A DNA stretch of 64,000 bases from Amaurobius ferox. Lineage: Eukaryota > Arthropoda > Arachnida > Araneae > Amaurobiidae. The notes beneath the pieces are model-generated. The model searched no databases and was not told the origin of the DNA. It worked only from the letters and a program-made list of their open reading frames with translations. How positions within the stretch are numbered: position 1 is the first letter of the stretch; the number at the start of each line of letters is the position of its first letter. The stretch is from positions 115,862,653-115,926,652 of the forward strand of contig OX578140.1 in assembly GCA_951213105.1 (NCBI GenBank). Direction: 5' to 3'. Below are positions 47,406 to 57,977 of this stretch, piece by piece. A program made the position numbers and the translations under genes.

Positions 47406-48189
47406 TTTTTTTATTTTAAAGCATTTTTTATATAAATTGTTTACTTGTGATAAAATTATAGTTGTATGATAGAAGTGCTTTAAATGGTAACGTGGATTGA
47501 TTGAAAGTTTTCATTACGATAACTCTAGATTTTTCATTAGTAGTTTATAAAGGGAATGAATATTGGAGGTGTGTTTGGCAGTTTTGCTAATGATATGAGG
47601 TACTATGCTTTGTATTGTAAGACCATTTGGAATGAAGTCAAAGAGAAGGAGGATTACAAACGGGGGAAAATAAGGGGCCTTTAGTGTCTTAAAACTGCTG
47701 TTTAATTTTACTAATTTCAAAAATGCGGAAAGATGTGACTTTAGTAAGTATATGAAATCTGCAACTTTTGCCAAATCATGAATGATCGTGATACTAGAAT
47801 AGAATAGACATACATATTGTTTTCTATCAATGAACTATAAGAAGCAAATGAGTGGAGAATAAAAAAGACTTAGTGGTTATGGTTGTATGCTGATGCAGCC
47901 TTTAGATCGTTTTCAGTAATTTATGAATTACAGTTTGTAAAAATGAATAAAAAGTTTGATATTATCATTGCTTTTGCCTGTATATCGTTACTATTTGATC
48001 ACATAACTAGCTACTAGTATGGGCGCTCGTAATGGAGTGTAGGGAACACTTTCCTCTTAACGTTCAAGATCACAAAGACCGCCATCAAACTTGTGCATAT
48101 TGTACGTTTCATCACTGAGTTTCTCTTCTCATGGAAAATGTTCTATGGGCGCCCATGAATACCCCGTTTTCACCACATAGTTGCAATTG
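47406..48189. other. unassigned stretch with an 86-codon open frame
   Basis: The minus-strand frame at 47514-47774 (contains FPPFVILLLFDFIPNGL) lacks an ATG start and any recognised domain. I do not call it a gene. Confidence 0.35.
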
Positions 48190-49467
48190 TCGTAAACATG
48201 AATTTTTATCATTTTTTTCTGGACCTCAATTATTATTTAGCAGGTACTTTTCTCTAAATATTTAAATTATAGTGTATACCACTAATTGGAGTGTGCGAGT
48301 GATTACTAAGTGTTCGAGTAGAAAGATTTTTCTTGCTAGCTGTAATAAAATCGAGCTACTACCATACGAAAATCCGTCGTAACAATAAAGTGTTCTGTCA
48401 TCAGTCAACGATGCACAGCATAATAATAGTAAGCTTCCTTATTTTAATTTTATATTTTATGCTGCGTATTCTGCAGTCATCACAGTATAGACTACATTAA
48501 AGGTACTACACTACCGCTTTTTATTCGCTGCAATATATTTGAATACGTTTTGTTCAGTGATATATGATTAACATGTAATATTCAAAAGTATAACCTGCAA
48601 TATAAACTTCTTATTAAATGAAATTTTATCAAATAAGACTTATACTTAAAACAACAATATTTTCAAGAGTGAAAAATATATGTTTACTTAAACACAATAA
48701 AAACTTAGGAGCTTTACTTTATATTCTTATGTAGTCTTCTCAAAAGAAGATCATCCCATTTTCAGGAGGAAGAAGGGACGGCTTGCAGATTAATTGAAAG
48801 CAAAGTAAGCTGAATGAAGTTAAACTCACTCTTTTTCCTGACTGCTTTGTCAAAACAATTCGCTTCAATGTTTTCTTTGACTCGTAGGAGGGGTTTTAGG
48901 TTCGCCGTGTAATTGGATTGCCTCTTTATTGATAGGAGAGAGAGAAAAATGGAAGCTGTGTTCAGATTTTTCTGTCTTTTCTTCATGATAAGATAAAATC
49001 ATATGTGCCCAGTACATGAATTTAGCTGCAGATTAAAGAATTAAGATGTTCTTGGTAAACAATAAAAGAAATTAGAACCTTTTACAACTTAATCATTAGT
49101 ATGTTTATTGCTATTAATTGCATTTAGGAATTCTAATTTTTATAAAAATTGCTCAATGTTTTTCAAAGATATCCCAGGCTTAGAGAAAAATAAAATTTTT
49201 AATAATTTAAGAACGGTTCGTAAAGACGCAACTATGGTATCCTTGCATTTTCGGTTAAAATAAGCTTACACATCATTTACATTATTGGTAACAAAGGCCA
49301 AGTTTTAATTTTTTATTTATTTTTTCCATTTGAAGCGCAATATTAAAGTTTTTCAAATTTTGTTATTTGCCTTTAAATAATTAATCACATAAAAAATATT
49401 TCAGTAGTATTATTAATATACTTATTTTATAACTACGAAATACTACTTTCAATTTTTGAATATCATT
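48190..49467 (+). repeat. E-family repeat copy 1, left part
   Basis: From CGTAAACATGAATTTTTAT onward this matches 57978-59335 with small indels. The match is broken exactly at the Polinton-derived insertion and resumes at 55742. At 48997 the sequence ATATGTGCCCAGTACATGAA resembles the terminal A-family sequence GATGTGAGCAGCACATGA. Confidence 0.8.
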
Positions 49468-49883
49468 AGTAGGGAATACAGGGGATCCTGACTCATCCGG
49501 TGCTATAGTTTAACATGGCAATATTCTGGTGCAATACTTCCCCATGTTAAAACATGGACTCACTGGATGGAGAGGGGTTGAGCTTCAACTTCACACTTGT
49601 TTTTTCTATGAATGGTGGTTTCATCAGTTATATAAGACACAGACGGATTGAAAGGTAATTTCATTCTCGTTTCGTATAACTTGTATATCCAGTGCGTATA
49701 TTTTACTTTTAACCCCTTCAGTTTTAATTTTGTTCATCCATAGCTACCTTCAACATGTTACCATCTCTTTAATAAATTGGTTGTTATTGTAAAAATATAT
49801 TTTTTTTAAACTGTAGTCCCACCTCCACCAGATGTATACAATATACTCTACAATTTAATTTAGAATGGCTTAGTCATTTAAAT

Positions 49884-52800
49884 TTAATAATGACCATATG
49901 CCAAACTCTTAATTCCATCACTGAAAATATATAGTTTATCATCATAGGGTGATAACCAAATTTTCATTTGTTTCACAGTATAAATCTTCTGATCTTTACT
50001 TGCAATTTTAATTTGCTCAACTCTATTACATCTACGTCTTGTTAAGCAGTTATAATAATCTTGATTATGAATGAATCTTTTCAAGGCATTCTTATTAACA
50101 CCCTTAGCAGTTTTCTTCTCCATGAAGGATGTTTTAAACTATGCAACTTTGATCTTAACCCTACAAACTCCAGGGCAGGATCCTCATTCAACTCACCTTT
50201 CATTTTTCCAATAATTTTTTTTATTTTTGCTTGAATGAAACGGATGATCACATGGATAATCTGAAAAATCAAAAAAATCTTTATAAATATCCTCAGTTTC
50301 AATTTCATAACACAGGGAATCCATGTCTGTGAAAAGTTATTCAGCTGGATTTCCATACACCTTTTCAATAAAATTATAATGAAACTCATACATAAGTGTT
50401 TTACTCAAATCTAGTACTGAAAAATCAGAATAGATGGGTCTATTCAATTTTAAATTAGTCTTATGCATATTAACTGCAACCAGATCTTCATTAAATATTT
50501 TGAAAGAGGGAAAGGCTGGAGATGCAAGTAATTTTTCCAATCTCTTCTCAGTCTGTATTAGTTTTACATCCATTCTTTTTCTCAAGTTTTCCATGGGCTT
50601 ATCAAAAACTGCGTTGTTCATAAATTTGAACAGATCTTTTCTGAAAGAATTTTGTACCAGCATTCTCCTTTCAGTGTTAAATTGTACATAGGGCTTCAAC
50701 CAGGGCTCTTGCTTGAAAGTTAATACTCGATGGATTCGAATACTCGAAGTTTCATCCCCAGCTTCATATACTGCTTTAAATTTCTATAATGCAGAACATA
50801 TTTAACCTTGTGATTTAAATTGGGTGTTAATTTAATCTGATCCTTGTATATTTTTAAATCCATCTCTTTAGATAAATCCAGCTATACTCCGAAATCAGAG
50901 ATGGGGTGATATGAACCCTTTCAGGCGCTAGAGGATAGTCGTTATTTTCCTCATTCAGATCATGTGGACAGTCTATATCCGCCACGATAATATACCCCAC
51001 AGGTGAGTCATTTTCTAATACAAGTGGATCAAAATCCACTATTTCTTCATAATCAAACAATCTAAAATCAGATACAGATAGTGTTTGGCTTAGAGCACAT
51101 CTGTACAGATTATTGGCATCCAGATACATTATTTACTTGCTAGGATTTGCAGAATCATAATGTTCCAAATACTTCTTATTAGCCTGGCTTAAACGTTTAC
51201 TAATAACACTAATACCACTTCTTATACCTTCTTCTAAAAATTGGTACATATAAGTATCTGTATTCAGTTCTAATGATACTCCGCTGGTCTTTAAGGCTGC
51301 ATTCCAAGCAAGAGATGGTGATGTTATACAGTGGGCAGCATCTATTCCATAATAATTCAGAGACAAATCACGTAAATTTTCAACAATGTCTGCTAGCAGA
51401 ATAATATCAGTTTTTATGTACAAGTCCTGATATTCTCCCATATTCTTTATCTTTAAGGATGACCAAACATGTTGGGCATAGGCATAGGCCTCATCAGAGA
51501 CCTTCTAATGATTTAAATCATCGAAGAAAGCCTATTTAGAAAGTAGTCTCGTTTCTTCAAACTTCTTAGCACAATCTATATAAGAATAGTGATAAACACC
51601 CTTTCTATTTAGCAAATTCACTTGATCATTTATAAAATATCCTTTGATGATACGAAACTGATCGAATTCCAAACTAGAGCTCAGTTTCTCAATAGAGGCA
51701 GGTAAAAATTGGAAGTAGTCTATAAACTGTAGACCTCCAACACTGAATGTAATATAATTCTGCATATTAATGGAAATGCACTCAATTCTCTTTCCTTTAA
51801 ATTGACCAATTCCCTGAATAATTAAATGCCCATCATACCTTTTTAAATTGTGAAACACAACAGGTATGCACAGTCTTGTAATTCCGATTACAATTAGGAT
51901 AGCTGCACCTCTAAACTTAGAAGTTAAGTGACAGTGTTCTCTTGCACGCTTTTCCCCTAAAGCCTTGTTGCTGATATGACAGATAGCACCATTTTCAAAG
52001 TTCTCACGATCTTCAGCAGTAAAACTCATTTTCATATTTTCTTTCAATATTTTCTTAACCTCCTCTTCTTTGTGAATAAGGCCCTTCAACAAATGAGTAA
52101 TCACATCTCCACCCCTATAGATAACAGGACCTTTAAAGATTTTCCCATCAGGACCAATAATAATATATGCAGGACCACAAGGAACATGATGAGATAAGAT
52201 GCTCTCTTGTGAAATGGAGGGGGAATTCTCACAGGTATGCGTTTTTATTTTAAAAGATTCAAAGTCCGCATATACCACAAATGATACACGCATTTGCATG
52301 TAAACACTTTTAAATTTCAAAATTGTATTATCACCACTAGGCAGTTCCACTCGCTGCAGACCGTACTGTCTGCATAATTCAACCTGATTCTTTAAACGAG
52401 TTTCAGGTGAAAACCGCTGTAAAAAATGGTCGCAAAAATAATTCTTCTCTTTATGTTTAGTTAAACTACGTAAAAGTTTGCTCATACTTTTAATACAGCA
52501 GTAATGATAGTGCTCATCATTACTAATCATTACTAATAAATAGTAAATTACAGTGTTGATCCCGTCTAACAGATGATATATAGAGCGGAAACACCTTCTT
52601 ATCTTCATATCCAAATACATTCAGACTCACATTGTTATTTCGTTTAAGCAATTTAACTTGGTTTAAAGGGGTTGGAAACTCAATTCTGTCCTTATTTAGC
52701 TTGCATTCATGCTCGGTATATTTACCGATACGGTATACATTCTTATTAACTGGATAAAGGCCTACTAAGATGGACCACATAAAGCATTTTTTATCACTAT

Positions 52801-53453
52801 TCTTCATATTGATAACAGCTTTCTTAGCTGCTAATTCTTTGGGTAGTGGGATATAACTAGAAGCAGCTAGAGATTCATATACCCCAAGATAAATCATTAG
52901 TTCATCCATCCTTTCTAAAACCCAATCACTACCACATTTCATAGGTTACGGATGATGTTAATACTTTTCCAAAAACAAAATCCATATTAGCATTCAAATC
53001 TTCTACAGAGATATTCCTCGTACAGGAACTTCTGAAATAGGCTGTACAATGTTCCTGCTCTTTTTCAGATTGGAAGCGAGGGAAACGGCAATACAGATTT
53101 ATGTACTATACAATACTACGCTTCAAGGCAATCTCCTTTAACCACACCTGTATTATACCAATTCTGATAGAATCTAAAAAGGTAACGATATCTTTTCCGC
53201 CATCTCCAGCAATTTTATGAGCTGTCACAGTACTGTTTAAAGCTTGTTGACAGGGATTTATAGTCACTTTCCTCTTCTTATTCATACCAGAAGAATCTGA
53301 AGTTTTTCTTTTACCACCTAGCGTAGGACGAGAACTAACAGTTTTACTTTTCAAATCCAATATAGGCTTATCACTATGAGCTGTACGCTTATTCTTCATG
53401 TGTTGTACTAAACTCCGCTTATTTGTGAAGCTCTTTATGCAGGTAAGACAAAT
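49884..53453 (-). pseudogene. pPolB: protein-primed DNA polymerase B of a Polinton, nearly full length but broken
   Basis: Minus-strand order. A C2H2-like finger (CLTCIKSFTNKRSLVQH) lies at 53453-53390. AYFRSS (~53020) and SDWVLERMDEL...SSYIPLP follow, then FVVYADFES (exonuclease motif I, ~52255), REHCHLTSKFRGAA, FHNLKRYDGHLI (exonuclease II) and YQDLYIKTDIILLADI. YLDANNLY (polymerase motif A) is at 51125, FMNNAVFDKPMENLR (motif B, Gly replaced by Asp) at ~50615, and TDMDSLCYEIE (motif C, where right-arm copy reads TDTDS) at ~50310. The C-terminal end is LSPYDDKLYIFSDGIKSLAY. The length of ~1,180 codons is normal for the family. At least five frameshifts and a stop just before motif C make it non-functional. 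It would copy the element's DNA from a protein primer. Confidence 0.9.
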
Positions 53454-53626
53454 CTGTGAAAGTTAAAAAGAACAGGATTTTAGTATAAGCATGTTATAAC
53501 TTTTCTTTAGTACTGTTGTACTAAACTCCGCTTCTTTGTGAAGCTCTTCATGCAGGCAAGACAAACCTGTGCAAGTTAAAAAGAACAGGATTTTAGTATA
53601 AGCATGTTATAACTTTTCTTTAGTAC
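53401..53626 (-). repeat. 113-bp direct duplication of a zinc-finger exon with its splice acceptor
   Basis: The unit at 53401-53513 is repeated at 53514-53626 with few changes. On the minus strand each unit reads CCTGTTCTTTTTAACTT...CACAG and then a CLTC(I/M)KSFT(N/K)KRSLVQ finger frame, i.e. a pyrimidine tract, AG acceptor and coding start. The downstream unit continues in frame into the polymerase N-terminus; the upstream one ends in a stop. Confidence 0.75.
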
Positions 53627-53639
53627 TGTGATACATTTC

Positions 53640-54422
53640 TCAAAAACTTATGTAAGAGAATCATAATTTTTTTATATTACCTTAATTAGATTCCTTCAAA
53701 AAAGTAATGATAAAACCAGCAAGTTAAAGCATATTTATAGATATGAAAACACTAATCAGCTACATTAAATTCATTAAAGTTCTAATTAAATAAGAAATAA
53801 TGAAGATATCACATATTAGAAAAATGACAAGTTTAATAAATTCACAAAATAAAATCGTATTAAAAGAAGTACTTACAATACCACTCATTTATAAAGGCAT
53901 AATCATGTACAAAGGCTCTCATGTATAAAGGCATGATGATATGCTTGATGCCTTTATACCACTCATGTATAAAGGCATCAAGCATATCAACATCGCTAAT
54001 GTTAGTGGCAGCATCTCCAATTTCACTACTTAAAGAAAACATCACGATTTAAGAATATGAGATAGCACTGTCAGCACAACCTACCACTATGAAGTATTCA
54101 CGTAGAATGACAAAATTACAGTCTGCAAGTTACCTTAAATGAGCTGTAAGCAAGAAAAAAACTCTAAAAATATCACGGTTACAGTTAAACTGAGTACAAG
54201 CTATCATAATTACATACATTAATCTGATGAAAATAAACAATCAGTTCATAATCATAATTGATAGTATATTTTTAATAATCGTAATCAATACATTAAATAG
54301 ATTCTCGTAGAATTAAAACTCATTAAGATATATTAAAATCCTATCGCAACTACTATAATTACAAGATTTTAATGAAATAATTCTAATGAATTATTACAAT
54401 GATTTTAATGAAGAAATCTCTG
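53640..54422. other. Polinton-internal AT-rich stretch with a perfect 22-bp inverted repeat
   Basis: Arms 53938-53959 and 53967-53988 pair without mismatch around a 7-nt loop. A related ATGTATAAAGGCAT unit repeats nearby (53888-53935). No coding region recognised. Confidence 0.6.
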
Positions 54423-55318
54423 CTGGGGATGAAACTTGCGAAAATCCATCGAGTACTAACTTTCAAGCAAGAGCCCTGGTTGAAGCCCTATGTACAATTT
54501 AACACTGAAAAGAGAATGCTGGCAAAAAATTCTTTCGAAACAGATCTGTTCAAACTTATGACCAACGCAGTTTTTGGTAAGACCATGGAAAACTTGAGAA
54601 AAATAATGAATGTAAAACATGTACAGGCTGAGAAGAGATTGAAAAAATTACTTGTATCACCGGCCTTGCACTCTTTCAAAATATTTAATGAAGATCTGGT
54701 TGCAGTTAGTATGCATAAGACTAATTTAAATTTGAATAGACCCATCTATTCAGGTTTTTCAGTACTAAATTTGAGTAAAACACTCATGTATGAGTTTCAT
54801 TATAATTTTATGAAAAAGGTGTTTGGAAGTCAAGCTGAATTACTTTTCACAGACACGGATTCTCTGTGTTATGAAATTGAAACAGAGGATATTTATAAAG
54901 ATTTTGAAAGTCATCAAAATTGTTTTTACTTTTCAGATTATCGATGCAATCATCCGCTTTATTTTAGCAAAAATAAAAAATGATTGGAAAAATGAAAGAT
55001 GAGTTGACTGGGACTTCTGCCCTAGAGTTTGTAGGGTTAAGATAAAAAATGCATAGTTTAAAAACATCCTTCATGGAGAACAAAAGTGCTTAAGGTGTTA
55101 ATAAGAATGCCTTGAAAAGATTCATTCATCATCAAGATTATTATAACTGCCTAACAAGACGTAGATGTAATAGAGTTGAGCAAAGTAAAATTACAAGTAA
55201 ATATCAGAAGATTTATACTGTGAAACAAATTAAAATGGGATTATCACCCTATGATGATAAACGATATATTTTAAATGATGGAATTAAAAGCTTGGCATAT
55301 GGTCATTATCAAATTTAA
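54423..55318 (+). pseudogene. pPolB: C-terminal third of the pPolB gene, opposite arm
   Basis: Homology to the left arm begins at GCTGGGGATGAAACTTG. The first frame (to 54983) has WLKPYVQFNTEKRMLAKNSF, then MTNAVFGKTMENLRK (motif B with its Gly), and FTDTDSLCYEIETEDIYKDF (motif C with both Asp). Frame is lost at about 54935-55110. It resumes as MKRFIHHQDYYNCLTRRRCN...LSPYDDKRYILNDGIKSLAY to a stop at 55318. Residues essential for catalysis are better kept here than in the long copy, but the exonuclease and motif A parts are absent, so it cannot work alone. Confidence 0.88.
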
Positions 55319-55741
55319 ATGACTAAGCCATGCTAAATTAAATTGTAGCGGTGTATTGCGTGCATCCGGTGGAGGTGGGACTACAATTTAAAAAATATAT
55401 ATTTTTCTAATAACATCCAATTTGTTTAAGAGATGGTAACATGTTGAAGATGGCTATGGATGAAAAAAAAATCAAATAAAACTGAAGGGGTTAATAGGAA
55501 AATATACGCACTGAATGTTATATGAAACGAGAATGAAATGTATTTTTATTACTACTCAATCCTTCTGCCTCTTATCTAACTTGTGAAATCACCATTCATA
55601 GAAAAATCACGTGTGAAGCTGAAGCTCCACCCCTCACCATCTAGTACGTCTATGTTTTAACATGGGGAATTATAGCAACCGGAATATCTCCATGTTAAAG
55701 TGTAGCACCGAATGAGCCAGTATTCCCCTATATTCCCTACT

Positions 55742-56130
55742 ACAATAATTAAAAAAATTGCGAAAAATCGATTATCCTCTGATGCTCAATATTTGAAGCA
55801 ATGGTACTAAAATGAATTTTTATTTGCTTTAATTGTTAAAAAAATGTCGCGTCCACGTTGAAAAATAAAATTTCTAATATTCTGATAACAACTCGTGATA
55901 ACCCTTCCACAGTGTTATTCTGTAATTTCTGGTGGTTTAAATCAGTTGCATCAAAAAACTAGGAATGGAATAGTTGCCAAACAAAAGTTTATAGACTGGG
56001 GAAAATTAGAAAGTAAGTAAGAAGGACAGCAGAAGGAATCAAGGAAATGGAATTGTTTTATCCATTTTCGTACAGGTTCCTGAAACATAAGAACATAAGA
56101 AATATCCAACAATTCATTTGTTCATTTTTT
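55742..56130 (+). repeat. E-family repeat copy 1, right part
   Basis: Continues the match to 59336-59690 (TTGCGAAAAATCGAT(T/G)AT, AAAATAAAATTTCTAATAT, CTCGTACAGGTTCCT-like). Together with 48190-49467 it forms one E copy. Confidence 0.8.
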
Positions 56131-57930
56131 AACACTTTACAACAAAGTTGAAAAATGTGTATGACTTTGTTCATTCTGTCTGTCTGTCCGTTAGCACGAA
56201 GACTGCCGTAAAAATGACTTAATCAAAATGAAATTTTAGTATGTTGTTCAGACGGTCTGCAGGACCTATGGGAATATAAATGAATAGTATCACCCAATTA
56301 GTTTTGGATTGAACCCGGGTTGAAAAAATGAAATACAATGAGCCCTATGGGACCTAATTCTTCAAACATTTTTCAAGCGGATTTAAAATTCACAAATTGC
56401 TTCGAAATTTTTAGGTAATAATCAAATTGTTCCATAAAATATATAAAAAAAAATTCAGCGAAATATATTCAGTAGTTTTTTAAATAAAAATTAAAATAGT
56501 AATAACACCTCTTATATGAAACGATCACGTGACCATGATATGAAAGTATCACGTGATCCACTTTAAAATGATATATGGCATCCATCTTGTCTCAAAATCG
56601 TGATTTTTAAAGTTCGTTTTATTTCATATTGAGTGTTGTATCCGTCCTAAAACAATTTTATTTTGGTTTAAATTCTGTGCATCTACATACTAAATCAACG
56701 CAATTACAATATATATGAGTTTAAATGCTCATCCAAATTTGATTATTTCTACAACGAAGCCTATTTTTCACTTATGTAAAATGTAAACAGAAAAATATGT
56801 AGGATGAGTTGTATAGAAATTGCTGTATTTTTTTAACGCAAAAGAATTTAGCTCATGGAGTCTGCATAGCTGATATGAAAGAAATATTCAATGACTTTAC
56901 CGAGAGAAGGACGATTTTTTGCGATGAAGTTTTAAGCATAGAGTTAAATTACTTGTAGCTCCATGGTCTTAATTTTTAAATAAAATAAATTATTATAGTA
57001 TTGTGATGAATGACATGAATGGGAAATTATTTATGAATGAAATGCTGCTTTTTTAGAGAGAGCCAGGCGTGTTATTTTTTCTATGACGTCATTTGAATGA
57101 ATTTCTGTTGTTTTCGATGAAGTTTTTAAATATAATAAATTATCGTGGTATTATGATAATTCTAAAATTATTATCGAGTAATATATCACATTTCAGAGAT
57201 GTGCGACAGCAAAGACATCTGTCAAAGATGCTTGGAGCCTGTTCCCGAATTATAAGAACAGAGGAGGAGCTAGCTTTTGCTCAGTGATTATAATGTCAGT
57301 CTACAATGCATCAGGTCGCTGGTTCGGGGCCCGGCGACGCTCAATCGCCACAATGATGACTGGACGTTTGAAACACGCAACCTTCCTCTCCAACGATCTC
57401 ACCATCTCAACACGAGATGGCAGCACTACATGGAGTCAGAAGCCTTGACACTCCCTTCCTGGTTGTCCACGACTGTCCGTCAAGCCGAGGCGACACGCCT
57501 CCCGGCTTTCCCTCATCAACGAAGGGAGTGTGCGGCAGCAAAGACATCTATCAAAGATGCTTGGAGCCTGTCCCCGAATTATAAGAACAGAGGAGGAGCT
57601 AGCTTTTGCTCAGTGATTATAATGTCGGTCTACAATGCATCAGGTCCCTGGTTCGGGGCCCGGCGACGCTCAATCGCCACAGATGTTTAAACCAGGCAAT
57701 TTATATTTCAATGCCGTCATTTGAATGAAGTTCATTTTTTTCGATGAAGGTTTAAGTTTTCAAATATAATAAATCAATGTAGTATTGTGAGAAGTTTTAA
57801 AATATTACCGAGGAATGTATTGCATTTTAGACATGTTTAAATAAAATTGCATTGCTGTTGGAAAGTGTTTCATAATCAATGCTTTAAGCATGATTGATCT
57901 TTCTTGTTTTTTCTATGACGTCATTTTCTT
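56131..57930 (+). repeat. C-family repeat, copy C3, with internal duplications and a SINE insertion
   Basis: Starts TTTTTAACACTTTACAACAA with (CTGT)n and GACTGCCGTAAAAATGACTT. The 3' half contains three echoes of a TTCGATGAAGTTTTTAA...ATAATAAATTAT segment (about 56930, 57110 and 57740). The SINE dimer 57203-57680 lies between two of them. It ends with GAAAGTGTTTCATAATCAAT and the 3' hairpin. Confidence 0.7.
57203..57680 (+). mobile_element. tRNA-derived SINE, head-to-tail dimer
   Basis: Unit 1 (57203-57527, ~325 bp) and a 5' partial unit 2 (57528-57680) both carry TTTTGCTCAGTGATTATAAT (box A region) and GGTTCGGGGCCCGGCG (box B region). They are over 95% alike. GC content is far above the surroundings. 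AGATGT on both sides (57197-57202, 57681-57686) may be the target duplication. The 137-codon open frame across it is a by-product. Confidence 0.75.
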
Positions 57931-57977
57931 TATGGCTTACGTAATGCAAATGTTTATTGACGCCTTCAAATTGTTGA

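Larger units (their letters stand above)
49468..55741. mobile_element. Polinton/Maverick-derived composite element (6.3 kb) with ~1.3-kb inverted ends
   Basis: The ends are inverted copies: AGTAGGGAATACAGGGG at the left and the complement of AGTAGGGAATATAGGGG at the right. The similarity extends inward about 1.3 kb (49468-50770 against 54423-55741) and includes the last third of the DNA polymerase gene in both arms. Polintons start with AG and encode a protein-primed polymerase B. No integrase, packaging ATPase, protease or capsid gene was found, so this is a cut-down element. The 6-bp target duplication expected of Polintons could not be identified. Confidence 0.75.

Noticed and set aside
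47514..47774. 86-codon minus-strand gene
   Set aside because: No ATG, no recognised domain, no context; open frame alone in AT-rich DNA is weak evidence.
49884..53453. recent viral integration
   Set aside because: The polymerase alone cannot separate a virus from a Polinton, but AG-starting inverted ends and many mutations in both arms favour an old Polinton-type element. No capsid gene is seen.
57277..57690. 137-codon open frame
   Set aside because: It runs through the two SINE units and their tRNA-like heads; GC-rich sequence stays open by chance.
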